Source: Aestuariibaculum lutulentum (GTDB lineage: Bacteria; Bacteroidota; Bacteroidia; Flavobacteriales; Flavobacteriaceae). Taken from it: 64,000 nt of DNA. The translations under genes were made by a program, and so were the position numbers. The stretch lies in contig NZ_CP136709.1 of NCBI RefSeq assembly GCF_032926325.1, positions 595,501 to 659,500 of the forward strand, read 5' to 3'. Under the pieces are notes generated by a model. That model made no database searches. It was not told the origin of the DNA and worked only from the letters and a program-made list of their open reading frames with translations. Below are positions 33,011 through 42,061 of this stretch, one piece after another; the first letter of the stretch is position 1, and each line of letters starts with the position of its first letter.

Positions 33011-33562
33011 TTAGTTCTTTTTAAAAGGTAATCCTAATTCGGTTAATAATGATTTTGCTTCCTTATCGGTTTCAGCAGATGTTACAAATGTAATATCCAT
33101 TCCTGAGATTCTATTAACTTTATCAATATTTATCTCTGGGAAAATGATTTGCTCAGTGATTCCTAAGTTATAGTTACCACGTCCGTCAAATCCTGTAGCT
33201 TTAATTCCGTTAAAATCTCTTACTCGAGGTAAAGCAGATGTTACTAAACGATCTAAAAACTCATACATCATCTCTCCACGTAAAGTTACTTTAGCACCAA
33301 TTGGCATACCTTTACGTAATTTAAACGTTGCAACGTCTTTTTTAGATAATGTTGCTACCGCTTTTTGTCCAGATATAGTTGTTAACTCTTCTACTGCGTA
33401 GTCAATTAACTTTTTGTCTGCAACTGCAGCTCCCACACCTTTAGATATTACTATCTTTTTAAGTTTAGGAACTTGCATTACATTATTATATCCAAATTCT
33501 TCTGTAAGAGCAGCAATTATTCTGCTTTTATACTCTTCTTTAAGTCTAGGTGAATATGCCAT
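33011..33562 (-). CDS. rplE: 50S ribosomal protein L5
   Basis: The 183-residue L5 binds 5S rRNA and the P-site tRNA. It shows MQVPKLKKIVISKGVG, the GMPIGAKVTLRGEMMYEFL loop and GITEQIIFPEI. It overlaps no neighbour and starts 2 bases after rplX. Confidence 0.97.
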   Translation of the reverse strand: MAYSPRLKEEYKSRIIAALTEEFGYNNVMQVPKLKKIVISKGVGAAVADKKLIDYAVEELTTISGQKAVATLSKKDVATFKLRKGMPIGAKVTLRGEMMYEFLDRLVTSALPRVRDFNGIKATGFDGRGNYNLGITEQIIFPEINIDKVNRISGMDITFVTSAETDKEAKSLLTELGLPFKKN

Positions 33563-33564
33563 AA

Positions 33565-33876
33565 CTATAATACTTCATTAGATTTTTTAGAAAATCTTAC
33601 TTTTTTATCCCCTTCTACTTTATAACCTACTCTTGTTGTTTCTCCTTTCGAAGTTAACAACGCTAAGTTTGAAATATGGATAGGAGCCTCTTTTTCAACG
33701 ATTCCTCCTTGAGGATTTTGGGCACTTGGTTTAGTGTGTTTCTTAACCAAGTTAACCCCCTCAACGATCGCTTTGTTCTTTTCTATTAATACTTTTTGTA
33801 CTTTACCTTCAGCACCTTTGTGGTCTCCAGCAATTACTTTTACAGTATCTCCAGTTTTTATTTTAAGCTTTGTCAT
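33565..33876 (-). CDS. rplX: 50S ribosomal protein L24
   Basis: The 103-residue assembly initiator has a KOW motif near its start (KTGDTVKVIAGDHKGAEGKVQKV) and the usual VKKHTKPS and GGIVEKEAPIHISNL segments. It follows rplN by 15 bases. Confidence 0.97.
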   Translation of the reverse strand: MTKLKIKTGDTVKVIAGDHKGAEGKVQKVLIEKNKAIVEGVNLVKKHTKPSAQNPQGGIVEKEAPIHISNLALLTSKGETTRVGYKVEGDKKVRFSKKSNEVL

Positions 33877-33891
33877 CTTAATTTTAATGTA

Positions 33892-34260
33892 TTAAAGCAC
33901 TTCTGGTGCTAATGATACAATTTTCATGAATTGTCTATCACGAAGCTCTCTAGCAACAGGACCAAATACACGAGTACCTCTCATCTCTCCTTGAGCATTT
34001 AAAAGTACACATGCGTTGTCGTCGAATCTAATATATGATCCGTCTGGTCTTCTTACTTCTTTTACAGTACGTACAACAACCGCAGTAGAAACTGCTTTCT
34101 TTTTTACGTTCCCGTTAGGAGTAGCATCTTTTACAGAAACTACAATTTTATCTCCAACAGAAGCATATCTTCTTTTTGTACCACCTAAAACACGGATTAC
34201 TAAAACTTCTTTAGCTCCAGTGTTGTCTGCTACCTTTAATCTTGATTCTTGCTGTACCAT
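33892..34260 (-). CDS. rplN: 50S ribosomal protein L14
   Basis: The 122-residue L14 lies at the subunit interface and is the docking site of RsfS, encoded in this window at 8482-8853. It starts MVQQESRLKVADNTGAKE and ends RELRDRQFMKIVSLAPEVL, typical of the family. Confidence 0.97.
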   Translation of the reverse strand: MVQQESRLKVADNTGAKEVLVIRVLGGTKRRYASVGDKIVVSVKDATPNGNVKKKAVSTAVVVRTVKEVRRPDGSYIRFDDNACVLLNAQGEMRGTRVFGPVARELRDRQFMKIVSLAPEVL

Positions 34261-34262
34261 AA

Positions 34263-34520
34263 TTATTTAGCTCTTTCTATGATTTCAACTAATCTCCAAC
34301 ATTTAGATTTACTTAAAGGTCTTGTTTCCATGATTCTTACAGTATCTCCAACGTTACAATCGTTTGTCTCATCGTGCGCAACGTATTTCTTTGTTTTTAA
34401 CACGAACTTACCATACATAGGGTGCTTTACTTTTTTAACTTCAGAAACCACAATAGACTTCTGCATTTTGTTACTAGTAACAACTCCTATACGTTCTTTT
34501 CTTAAATTTCTTGTTTCCAT
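34263..34520 (-). CDS. rpsQ: 30S ribosomal protein S17
   Basis: The 85-residue OB-fold protein shows RKERIGVVTSNKMQKSIVV and the VGDTVRIMETRPLSKSK signature. It lies between rpmC and rplN, starting 12 bases after rpmC. Confidence 0.97.
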   Translation of the reverse strand: METRNLRKERIGVVTSNKMQKSIVVSEVKKVKHPMYGKFVLKTKKYVAHDETNDCNVGDTVRIMETRPLSKSKCWRLVEIIERAK

Positions 34521-34532
34521 CTTTTAGCAGAA

Positions 34533-34724
34533 TTATTGTAATTCTCTTTTAGTTAATTCTGTCGCAATTCTAGCTACAGTTCTTCTTAATGAACGTAATT
34601 GAATTGGATTCTCTAAAGGAGATATTGCATGAGCTAATGTTAGGTCTGAATAACTCTTTTTTGTTTCACCAAGTTTCTCTTGTAACTCGGCTACTGATAA
34701 TTCTTTAATTTCTGATTGTTTCAT
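34533..34724 (-). CDS. rpmC: 50S ribosomal protein L29
   Basis: From the ATG at 34724 the protein has 63 residues (MKQSEIKELSVAELQ), matching the two-helix L29 family. A start at 34760 would overlap rplP and add 12 residues absent from the family. It lies between rplP and rpsQ. Confidence 0.95.
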   Translation of the reverse strand: MKQSEIKELSVAELQEKLGETKKSYSDLTLAHAISPLENPIQLRSLRRTVARIATELTKRELQ

Positions 34725-34737
34725 AATATCAAATAAA

Positions 34738-35157
34738 TTATGCTTCGTAATCGCGAGCAATTAAAAACTTAGTTTTTACTGGAAGCTTTTGTGCAGCTAA
34801 ACGTAATGCTTCTTGAGCTACGTCTAATGGCACCCCTCCAATTTCAAATAATACTCTTCCTGGCTTAACTACTGCTACCCAATATTCTACAGCACCTTTA
34901 CCTTTACCCATACGTACCTCAAGAGGCTTTTTAGTGATAGGCTTGTCTGGAAATATTTTAATCCAAAGTTGCCCCTCTCTCTTCATGTAACGAGTAGCAG
35001 CAATACGTGCAGCTTCTATTTGACGAGATGTGATAAACACAGAGTCTAATGCTTTTATTCCAAAAGTTCCGTTTGAAAGTTGATGTCCTCTTTGAGACAG
35101 ACCTTTCATACGGCCCTTCATTTGCTTACGAAATTTTGTTCTTTTAGGCTGTAACAT
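34738..35157 (-). CDS. rplP: 50S ribosomal protein L16
   Basis: The 139-residue L16 helps shape the A site of the 50S subunit. It begins MLQPKRTKFRKQMKGR and has the KPLEVRMGKGKGAVEYWVA signature. It lies between rpsC and rpmC. Confidence 0.97.
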   Translation of the reverse strand: MLQPKRTKFRKQMKGRMKGLSQRGHQLSNGTFGIKALDSVFITSRQIEAARIAATRYMKREGQLWIKIFPDKPITKKPLEVRMGKGKGAVEYWVAVVKPGRVLFEIGGVPLDVAQEALRLAAQKLPVKTKFLIARDYEA

Positions 35158-35178
35158 TTTTCTTTACTTTATAAAAAA

Positions 35179-35901
35179 TTACTTTCTACGACGAGGTTTT
35201 GCGTTTCCACCACGTCCTGGCGCTCCGCCTTTTCCTTGCTTCTTAGATAATCCAACAAGCGGAGAAAGCTCTCTTTTACCATATACTTCACCTTTCATGA
35301 TCCATACTTTAACACCCAATCTACCGTAAGTAGTGTGTGCCTCAACTAAAGCATAGTCAATATCGGCTCTAAAGGTTGATAAAGGAATACGACCTTCTTT
35401 GTAGTGTTCAGAACGTGCCATCTCAGCTCCGTTTAAACGACCACTAATCTCGATTTTAATTCCTTCAGCGTTCATACGCATTGTAGCAGCAATAGCCATC
35501 TTGATTGCACGACGGTAAGAGATTCTGTTCTCAATTTGACGAGCAATACTAGATCCTACTAAGAATGCGTCAAGTTCAGGTCTTTTAATTTCAAAGATGT
35601 TAATCTGAACTTCTTTTCCAGTAATTTTCTTAAGCTCTTCTTTTAACTTGTCTACCTCTTGTCCACCTTTACCGATAATAATACCAGGTCTAGCAGTAGT
35701 GATAGTAACGGTTACAAGTTTAAGAGTACGCTCGATAATTACTCTACTTACACTAGCTTTAGATAAACGCGCGTGAACGTATTTTCTAATTTTATCGTCT
35801 TCGGCAAGCTTATCTCCGTAATCATTACCTCCGTACCAGTTAGATTCCCATCCTCTGATAATACCTAAGCGATTTCCGATTGGATTTGTTTTTTGTCCCA
35901 T
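35179..35901 (-). CDS. rpsC: 30S ribosomal protein S3
   Basis: The 240-residue S3 at the mRNA entry has the N-terminal KH domain (PGIIIGKGGQEVDKLKEEL) and the C-terminal S3 domain (GRLNGAEMARSEHYKEGRIPL). It ends in a glycine- and arginine-rich tail. It follows rplV by 9 bases. Confidence 0.97.
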   Translation of the reverse strand: MGQKTNPIGNRLGIIRGWESNWYGGNDYGDKLAEDDKIRKYVHARLSKASVSRVIIERTLKLVTVTITTARPGIIIGKGGQEVDKLKEELKKITGKEVQINIFEIKRPELDAFLVGSSIARQIENRISYRRAIKMAIAATMRMNAEGIKIEISGRLNGAEMARSEHYKEGRIPLSTFRADIDYALVEAHTTYGRLGVKVWIMKGEVYGKRELSPLVGLSKKQGKGGAPGRGGNAKPRRRK

Positions 35902-35910
35902 ACTTCTATC

Positions 35911-36318
35911 TTAGCTTTGTGTGTTATTGTTAGCTCCAACAACGATAGTTACGTGGTTAGAACGTTTTCTAATTCTGTGTGCACGACCTTGAGGAGCTGG
36001 ACGTAATCTTTTTAACATAGATCCACCATCTACTCTAATCTCCTTAACAAATAATTCAGCGTCTTCGATGCTTGCATCTTCGTTTTTAGCTTGCCAGTTT
36101 GCAATTGCAGACAATAACAATTTCTCTAAACGGTTTGAAGCTTCTTTTTGGCTAAATTTTAAAATGTTTAGTGCTTTCTCAACTTTTTCACCTCTTACTA
36201 AATCGGCTACTAAGCGCATTTTTCTTGGTGACGTAGGACAATTATTAAGCTTAGCAAAAGCAACTTGCTTTTTTTCTTCCTTAATAGCGTCTGCCATTTG
36301 TTTTTTACGACTTCCCAT
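35911..36318 (-). CDS. rplV: 50S ribosomal protein L22
   Basis: The 135-residue L22 lines the peptide exit tunnel with its long hairpin (GGSMLKRLRPAPQGRAHRIRKRSNH). The N-terminus is about 15 residues longer than in E. coli (MGSRKKQMADAIKEEKKQ); a start at the internal ATG (MADAIK) is an alternative. Confidence 0.95.
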   Translation of the reverse strand: MGSRKKQMADAIKEEKKQVAFAKLNNCPTSPRKMRLVADLVRGEKVEKALNILKFSQKEASNRLEKLLLSAIANWQAKNEDASIEDAELFVKEIRVDGGSMLKRLRPAPQGRAHRIRKRSNHVTIVVGANNNTQS

Positions 36319-36324
36319 AGCTTA

Positions 36325-36603
36325 CTACTTTTTACCTTTGTTTTTAGCACCTGCATGTCCACGGAATGAACGTGTTGGTGAAAATTCTCCTAATTTATGA
36401 CCTACCATGTTTTCAGTAACGTATACTGGAACGAATTGACGGCCATTGTGTACTGCGATTGTTTGTCCAACGAAATCTGGAGTAATCATACTAGCACGAG
36501 ACCAAGTTTTGATTACTGTTTTCTTGCCAGACTCAACATTGTCAGCAACTTTTTTCTCTAATTTATAATGAACGTAAGGTCCTTTTTTTAATGATCTTGC
36601 CAT
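36325..36603 (-). CDS. rpsS: 30S ribosomal protein S19
   Basis: The 92-residue S19 of the 30S head starts MARSLKKGPYVHYKLEKK and has ITPDFVGQTIAVHNGRQFVPVY and GHKLGEFSPTRSFRGH. It follows rplB by 3 bases. Confidence 0.97.
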   Translation of the reverse strand: MARSLKKGPYVHYKLEKKVADNVESGKKTVIKTWSRASMITPDFVGQTIAVHNGRQFVPVYVTENMVGHKLGEFSPTRSFRGHAGAKNKGKK

Positions 36604-36606
36604 GTC

Positions 36607-37431
36607 TTATTTCTTTCTACGTTCTACAATATACTTATTTGTTGGGTTCTTTTTAGAACGTGTTCTGTAACCTTTAGCTGGAACACCGTTTCTAGAACGT
36701 GGATGTCCACCTGATGCACGTCCTTCACCACCTCCCATTGGGTGATCAACCGGGTTCATTACTACTGGTCTAGTACGAGGTCTTCTTCCTAACCATCTTG
36801 TTCTACCTGCTTTACCAGATACTAACAATTGGTGATCTGAGTTAGATACCGCACCTACAGTTGCTAAACAGTTTACTAAAACTAATCTTGTTTCGCCTGA
36901 AGGTAATTTTACAGTTGCAAATTTACCATCTCTTGCCATTAACTGAGCAAATGCACCAGCACTACGAGCCATAACAGCTCCTTGACCTGGACGTAACTCA
37001 ACACAAGAAATAATTGTTCCTAAAGGAATTTGACTTAAAGGCATTGCATTACCAATTTCCGGAGCGATGTTCTCTCCTGAAACTACAGTTTGACCTACTT
37101 GTAAACCGTTTTGAGCAATGATATATCTTTTCTCGCCATCTTGATAATTCAATAATGCGATAAAAGCGGTTCTGTTTGGATCGTACTCGATAGACTTAAC
37201 TTCAGCAGGGATTCCAGCTTTGTTACGTTTGAAATCGATAATACGATACTTCTTTTTATGACCACCACCAATGTAGCGCATGGTCATTTTTCCTTGACTG
37301 TTTCTACCACCAGACCTTTTTTTCGGAGCTAATAAACTTTTCTCCGGCTTATCAGTAGTAATGGCGTCATAACCATTTACTACTCTAAAACGCTGCCCTG
37401 GTGTGATTGGTTTTAATTTTCTTACTGACAT
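36607..37431 (-). CDS. rplB: 50S ribosomal protein L2
   Basis: The 274-residue L2 is needed for subunit association and lies near the peptidyl transferase centre. It has the SH3-like core (RPGQGAVMARSAGAFAQLMA) and the C-terminal signature MNPVDHPMGGGEGRASGG with the conserved histidine. It lies between rplW and rpsS. Confidence 0.98.
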   Translation of the reverse strand: MSVRKLKPITPGQRFRVVNGYDAITTDKPEKSLLAPKKRSGGRNSQGKMTMRYIGGGHKKKYRIIDFKRNKAGIPAEVKSIEYDPNRTAFIALLNYQDGEKRYIIAQNGLQVGQTVVSGENIAPEIGNAMPLSQIPLGTIISCVELRPGQGAVMARSAGAFAQLMARDGKFATVKLPSGETRLVLVNCLATVGAVSNSDHQLLVSGKAGRTRWLGRRPRTRPVVMNPVDHPMGGGEGRASGGHPRSRNGVPAKGYRTRSKKNPTNKYIVERRKK

Positions 37432-37441
37432 TTGTCTTTAA

Positions 37442-37732
37442 TTACATGTTACTGTATAAATCAATCATTTCACCTTCCGCCAGTTGTACAATTGCTTTTT
37501 TAACAGCATTTGTTTTACCATGTTGAAGACCTGTTTTTGTGTAACGAGTTCTTCTTTCTGGACGGACATTTATAGTACGAACTTTTTCAACAGAAACCCC
37601 GTAAGCAGCTTCTACTGCTTTCTTAATTTCTATCTTGTTCGCCTTAGTGTTCACTGCGAAAGTATAGCAGTTTCTTAACTCGCTATCTGCAGTCGCTTTC
37701 TCTGTGATTATAGGTTTAATTAAGATATTCAT
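37442..37732 (-). CDS. rplW: 50S ribosomal protein L23
   Basis: The 96-residue protein sits at the tunnel exit, where trigger factor and SRP dock. It begins MNILIKPIITEKAT and shows NKIEIKKAVEAAYGVSVEKVRTINV. It starts 5 bases after rplD. Confidence 0.97.
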   Translation of the reverse strand: MNILIKPIITEKATADSELRNCYTFAVNTKANKIEIKKAVEAAYGVSVEKVRTINVRPERRTRYTKTGLQHGKTNAVKKAIVQLAEGEMIDLYSNM

Positions 37733-37737
37733 GGTTT

Positions 37738-38367
37738 CTATTTACTTAAATTTGATTCAATTCCTTCTAAAGCACCTTCTAAAACAACTACTTGATTCGC
37801 ATTTAAAATCTTGTAAGTGTTTAATTCTGAAGCAGTTATAACTTCAGAGCCTTGTAAATTGCGTGACGACAAATATACATTATTATTTGACGCACCCAAC
37901 ACGAATAAAGATTTTTTATTCTCTAAGTTTAAGGCTTTTAGCACCGCAGTGAAGTTCTTAGTTTTTGGAGTTTCGAAGTTGAAATCTTCTAACACAACTA
38001 CTGATTGCTCTCCTGCTTTGATACTTAACGCTGATTTACGAGCTAAACGTTTAACGTTTTTGTTAAGTTTGAAGCTATAGTTTCTTGGTCTTGGACCAAA
38101 CATACGTCCACCACCTTTAAACACTCCAGACTTGATGCTACCCGCACGAGCAGTACCTGTTCCTTTTTGCTTTTTAATCTTACGAGTACTTCCAGAGATC
38201 TCACCTCTTTCTTTTGCTTTGTGAGTACCTTGTCTTTGGTTTGCTAAGTATTGCTTAACATCCAAATATACTGCATGATTATTAGGCTCAATAGCAAATA
38301 CTTCATTAGAAAGGTTTGCCTTTCTTCCAGTATCTTTTCCGTTTATATCTAAAACTGCTACTTCCAT
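37738..38367 (-). CDS. rplD: 50S ribosomal protein L4
   Basis: The 209-residue L4 has the long loop that reaches the exit tunnel (KQKGTGTARAGSIKSGVFKGGG, shown here in part) and the C-terminal globular domain. In E. coli it represses its own operon by acting on a leader RNA. Its first base overlaps the last base of rplC (TAATG), so translation may be coupled. Confidence 0.97.
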   Translation of the reverse strand: MEVAVLDINGKDTGRKANLSNEVFAIEPNNHAVYLDVKQYLANQRQGTHKAKERGEISGSTRKIKKQKGTGTARAGSIKSGVFKGGGRMFGPRPRNYSFKLNKNVKRLARKSALSIKAGEQSVVVLEDFNFETPKTKNFTAVLKALNLENKKSLFVLGASNNNVYLSSRNLQGSEVITASELNTYKILNANQVVVLEGALEGIESNLSK

Positions 38368-38984
38368 TACTTTCTAATAATTACATAAGCGTTTTTGTGT
38401 CCAGGAACGCATCCTTTAACAACAAGTAAGTTCTTTTCTGGAACTACTTTTAAAACTCTTAAATTTTCAACTTTCACTTGATCATTTCCTGTTCTTCCAG
38501 CCATTTTCATTCCTTTGAATACTCTTGCAGGATATGAAGCAGCACCAATAGAACCTGGAGCTCTTAAACGGTTGTGCTGACCGTGAGTCGCTTGACCTAC
38601 ACCACCAAAACCGTGACGTTTTACAACCCCTTGGAATCCTTTACCTTTAGAAGTTCCTGAAATATCAACGAACTCTCCTTCAATAAAGTGATCTACAGTG
38701 ATCGCATCACCTAATTTGTACTCCTCACCAAAACCTTTGAACTCAACGGTTTTACGCTTTACAGAAGTTCCAGCCTTTTTAGCGTGACCTAAGTCAGCTT
38801 TAGTTGCGCTTTTTTCTGTCGCGTCATCGAAACCTAATTGAAGAGCTTCATACCCGTCAACTTCAGTGGTTCTGACTTGGGTAACGATACATGGACCCGC
38901 TTCGATTACTGTACATGGAATGTTTTTCCCATTTTCATCGAAAATGCTGGTCATACCGATTTTTTTTCCAATTAACCCAGACAT
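38367..38984 (-). CDS. rplC: 50S ribosomal protein L3
   Basis: The 205-residue L3 starts MSGLIGKKIGMTSIFDENGK and has the loop towards the peptidyl transferase centre (GHGQHNRLRAPGSIGA-like, read here as GQATHGQHNRLRAPGSIG). A 128-base spacer with a terminator-like hairpin separates it from rpsJ. Confidence 0.97.
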   Translation of the reverse strand: MSGLIGKKIGMTSIFDENGKNIPCTVIEAGPCIVTQVRTTEVDGYEALQLGFDDATEKSATKADLGHAKKAGTSVKRKTVEFKGFGEEYKLGDAITVDHFIEGEFVDISGTSKGKGFQGVVKRHGFGGVGQATHGQHNRLRAPGSIGAASYPARVFKGMKMAGRTGNDQVKVENLRVLKVVPEKNLLVVKGCVPGHKNAYVIIRK

Positions 38985-39019
38985 ATTAAATTATTTATTA
39001 ATTATTACTATTTGTTATT

Positions 39020-39057
39020 AAAAAAACTCAAGGCCAAAAATACGTTTCAGCCTTGAA
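39020..39057 (-). terminator. Terminator-like hairpin between rpsJ and rplC
   Basis: On the minus strand an 8-bp stem (plus-strand arms 39050-39057 and 39027-39034, one end pair being G-U) closes a 15-base loop and is followed at once by seven T's (39026-39020). It lies inside the str-S10 cluster, so it must be leaky, regulated or bypassed by another promoter. A smaller 7-bp hairpin (39076-39094) precedes it. Confidence 0.65.
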
Positions 39058-39075
39058 TTGTATTTTTCCGTTTTT

Positions 39076-39094
39076 CCTTAACCAGTCGTTAAGG
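39076..39094 (-). promoter_or_regulatory. Short hairpin after rpsJ
   Basis: The arms CCTTAAC and GTTAAGG are exact reverse complements around a 5-base loop. On the minus strand it is followed by A-rich sequence, so it is not itself a terminator. With the hairpin at 39020-39057 it could form a leader structure for rplC. Confidence 0.45.
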
Positions 39095-39112
39095 ACATGT
39101 CGATTGTTCTAC

Positions 39113-39418
39113 TTAAACTTTAATCTCTACTTCAACTCCACTTGGTAATTCAAGTTTCATTAAAGCATCAATTGTTTTAGAAGACGAAGAGTAGATATCC
39201 ATTAATCTCTTGTAAGAGCTTAATTGGAACTGCTCTCTTGACTTCTTGTTTACGTGTGGAGAACGTAAAACAGTAAAGATTTTTTTGTTAGTAGGTAATG
39301 GAATTGGTCCAGTTACTACAGCTCCAGTATTTTTTACTGTTTTTACAATCTTATCAGCAGACTTGTCTACTAAATTGTGATCGTATGACTTTAATTTTAT
39401 TCTAATTTTTTGACTCAT
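39113..39418 (-). CDS. rpsJ: 30S ribosomal protein S10
   Basis: The 101-residue S10 (NusE) also takes part in transcription antitermination. It begins MSQKIRIKLKSYDH and has the GPIPLPTNKKIFTVLRSPHVNKKSREQF signature in split form. It follows fusA by 11 bases and stands alone ahead of a terminator-like hairpin. Confidence 0.97.
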   Translation of the reverse strand: MSQKIRIKLKSYDHNLVDKSADKIVKTVKNTGAVVTGPIPLPTNKKIFTVLRSPHVNKKSREQFQLSSYKRLMDIYSSSSKTIDALMKLELPSGVEVEIKV

Positions 39419-39429
39419 TTTCTTAGATT

Positions 39430-41556
39430 TTAAGCTTCAACGCCTTTAGCTGCTTTAATTACTTCTTCTGAAATGTTAGAAGGAGTTTCAGCATAGTGTG
39501 AAAATTCCATAGTAGATGTTGCACGACCAGAAGATAATGTTCTTAATGTTGTTACATAACCAAACATTTCTGATAACGGAACGATAGCTTTAACAACTTT
39601 AGCTCCTGCTCTATCACTCATGTCACTTACTTGACCTCTTCTTCTATTTAAATCTCCTACAATGTCACCCATGTTTTCTTCTGGAGTAATAACTTCCAGT
39701 TTCATCATTGGTTCCATGATTACAGCCTTAGCAGCTTTAGCTACAGCTTTGAAACCTAACTTAGCAGCTAATTCGAATGATAACTGATCCGAATCCACAT
39801 CGTGGTAAGAACCGTCTGTTAATGTTACTTTCATAGCATCAACTTCGTATCCTGCTAACGGACCATTTTTCATAGCTTCTTTAAATCCTTTCTCGATTGA
39901 AGGGATAAATTCTTTAGGAACGTTACCACCTTTAATTTCAGAAACGAATTCTAAACCATCTTTACCTTCTTCAGCTGGCTCAAGTGTAAATACGATATCA
40001 GCGAATTTACCACGTCCACCAGATTGTTTCTTGTAAACCTCTCTGTGTTGTGCTTTTGCAGTAACGGCCTCTTTGTACTCAACCTGTGGCTGACCTTGGT
40101 TAACCTCTACTTTAAACTCACGTTTTAAACGGTCAACAATAATATCTAAGTGAAGCTCACCCATTCCAGAGATGATAGTCTGTCCTGAAGCCTCATCTGT
40201 TCTTACTGTAAACGTTGGATCTTCTTCTGCTAATTTAGCTAAAGCCATACCCATTTTATCAACGTCTGCCTTAGTTTTAGGCTCAACAGCGATACCAATT
40301 ACCGGATCAGGGAAGTCCATAGACTCTAATACGATAGGGTGTTTCTCATCAGACATAGTATCACCAGTCTTGATATCTTTAAATCCTACAGCAGCTCCAA
40401 TATCACCAGCTTCGATAAACTCGATTGGGTTTTGTTTGTTAGAGTGCATTTGGTAAATACGAGAGATACGCTCTTTTTTACCTGAACGGTTATTTAAGAT
40501 ATAAGAACCTGCGTCTAAACGACCAGAATAAGCACGGAAGAATGCTAAACGACCTACGAAAGGATCGGTAGCAATTTTAAATGCTAATGCAGCGAAAGGC
40601 TCATCAACAGAAGGCTTACGAGATTCTTCAGCCTCTGTATCAGGATTAATACCTTTTACACTATCTCTATCTACTGGTGAAGGTAAGTAACGACATACAG
40701 CATCTAATAAGAACTGTACACCTTTATTTTTAAATGAAGAACCACAGATCATTGGGATGATAGCCATATCCATTACAGCAGCTCTAAGTGCAGCGTGCAC
40801 TTCTTCTTCTGTAATAGAGTCTTCATCTTCCATGAATTTCTCTAATAAGTTCTCATCGTAAGAAGCTACCTCCTCGATTAAAAGTGCACGATATTTACGC
40901 GCTTCTTCTTTCATATCTTCTGGAATCTCGATAACATCAAAAGTTGCCCCTTGAGTTTCATCATGCCATACGATAGCTCTGTTTTTAACTAAATCTACGA
41001 TACCTTTAAAATCAGCTTCGTCACCAATGTTTAATACGATTGGCACCGCGTTAGATTTTAACATATCTTTTACTTGTTGACAAACTGCTAAGAAGTTAGA
41101 TCCTTGACGGTCCATCTTGTTAACGAAACCAATACGTGGTACTTTATAGTTATCAGCAAGTCTCCAGTTAGTTTCAGATTGTGGCTCAACACCATCAACT
41201 GCACTAAATAAGAATACTAAACCATCTAATACACGTAATGAACGGTTTACCTCTACAGTAAAGTCAACGTGACCTGGAGTATCGATAATGTTAAAGTGGT
41301 AACCTTTAGTTTCATCTGTTGGTTGACCATTCTCTAACGGGAACTGCCAAGTACAAGTTGTAGCAGCAGATGTGATAGTAATACCACGCTCTTGCTCTTG
41401 CTCCATCCAGTCCATAGTTGCAGCACCATCGTGCACCTCACCTATTTTGTGAGAAACTCCAGTATAATAAAGTATACGCTCAGTTGTTGTTGTTTTTCCA
41501 GCATCAATATGAGCAGCAATACCAATATTTCTTGTGAATTTTAAATCTCTTGCCAT
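39430..41556 (-). CDS. fusA: Elongation factor G
   Basis: EF-G moves tRNAs and mRNA through the ribosome with GTP. The 708-residue protein has the G1 motif AHIDAGKTTTTERIL near residue 15, the RGITITSAA switch I region, DTPGHVDF, NKMDR, and domains II-V. The str order rpsL-rpsG-fusA is kept, but tuf, which often follows, is replaced by rpsJ. Confidence 0.98.
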   Translation of the reverse strand: MARDLKFTRNIGIAAHIDAGKTTTTERILYYTGVSHKIGEVHDGAATMDWMEQEQERGITITSAATTCTWQFPLENGQPTDETKGYHFNIIDTPGHVDFTVEVNRSLRVLDGLVFLFSAVDGVEPQSETNWRLADNYKVPRIGFVNKMDRQGSNFLAVCQQVKDMLKSNAVPIVLNIGDEADFKGIVDLVKNRAIVWHDETQGATFDVIEIPEDMKEEARKYRALLIEEVASYDENLLEKFMEDEDSITEEEVHAALRAAVMDMAIIPMICGSSFKNKGVQFLLDAVCRYLPSPVDRDSVKGINPDTEAEESRKPSVDEPFAALAFKIATDPFVGRLAFFRAYSGRLDAGSYILNNRSGKKERISRIYQMHSNKQNPIEFIEAGDIGAAVGFKDIKTGDTMSDEKHPIVLESMDFPDPVIGIAVEPKTKADVDKMGMALAKLAEEDPTFTVRTDEASGQTIISGMGELHLDIIVDRLKREFKVEVNQGQPQVEYKEAVTAKAQHREVYKKQSGGRGKFADIVFTLEPAEEGKDGLEFVSEIKGGNVPKEFIPSIEKGFKEAMKNGPLAGYEVDAMKVTLTDGSYHDVDSDQLSFELAAKLGFKAVAKAAKAVIMEPMMKLEVITPEENMGDIVGDLNRRRGQVSDMSDRAGAKVVKAIVPLSEMFGYVTTLRTLSSGRATSTMEFSHYAETPSNISEEVIKAAKGVEA

Positions 41557-41562
41557 TTCTTA

Positions 41563-42039
41563 TTAAAATCTAAAGTGAGAGAATGCTTTATTAGCTTCCG
41601 CCATTTTGTGAGTATCTACTCTTTTCTTAACCGCTGCTCCTTCTTCTTTAGCTGCTGCTAAAATTTCTGAAGCTAAACGTTGTGCCATAGATTTTTCGTT
41701 TCTTTTACGAGCGTACCCGATTAACCACTTCATAGCAGTAGAAACTTTACGATCTGGACGGATTTGCATTGGAATTTGGAACGTTGCACCACCAACACGA
41801 CGGCTACGTACTTCTACGTGAGGCATCACATTAGATAAAGCATCTTTCCAAGTCTCTAAAGCTGTTTTCTCTTCGTCAGTTTTTTTAGACTCTACAATAT
41901 CAATAGCATCATAGAACACTTTAAAAGCTACAGACTTCTTTCCATCCCACATCATCATGTTAACAAAACGCGTTACTAACTGATCGTTAAAACGTGGATC
42001 TGGTAAAAGCGGCCTTTTTTTCGCTTGTCTTTTTCTCAT
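41563..42039 (-). CDS. rpsG: 30S ribosomal protein S7
   Basis: The 158-residue S7 organises the head of the 30S subunit. It shows MRKRQAKKRPLLPDPRFND at the start and the MPHVEVRSRRVGGATFQIPM signature. It lies 22 bases after rpsL and 6 before fusA. Confidence 0.97.
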   Translation of the reverse strand: MRKRQAKKRPLLPDPRFNDQLVTRFVNMMMWDGKKSVAFKVFYDAIDIVESKKTDEEKTALETWKDALSNVMPHVEVRSRRVGGATFQIPMQIRPDRKVSTAMKWLIGYARKRNEKSMAQRLASEILAAAKEEGAAVKKRVDTHKMAEANKAFSHFRF

Positions 42040-42061
42040 GTCTTCTTCTTAAAGTTTTAAA

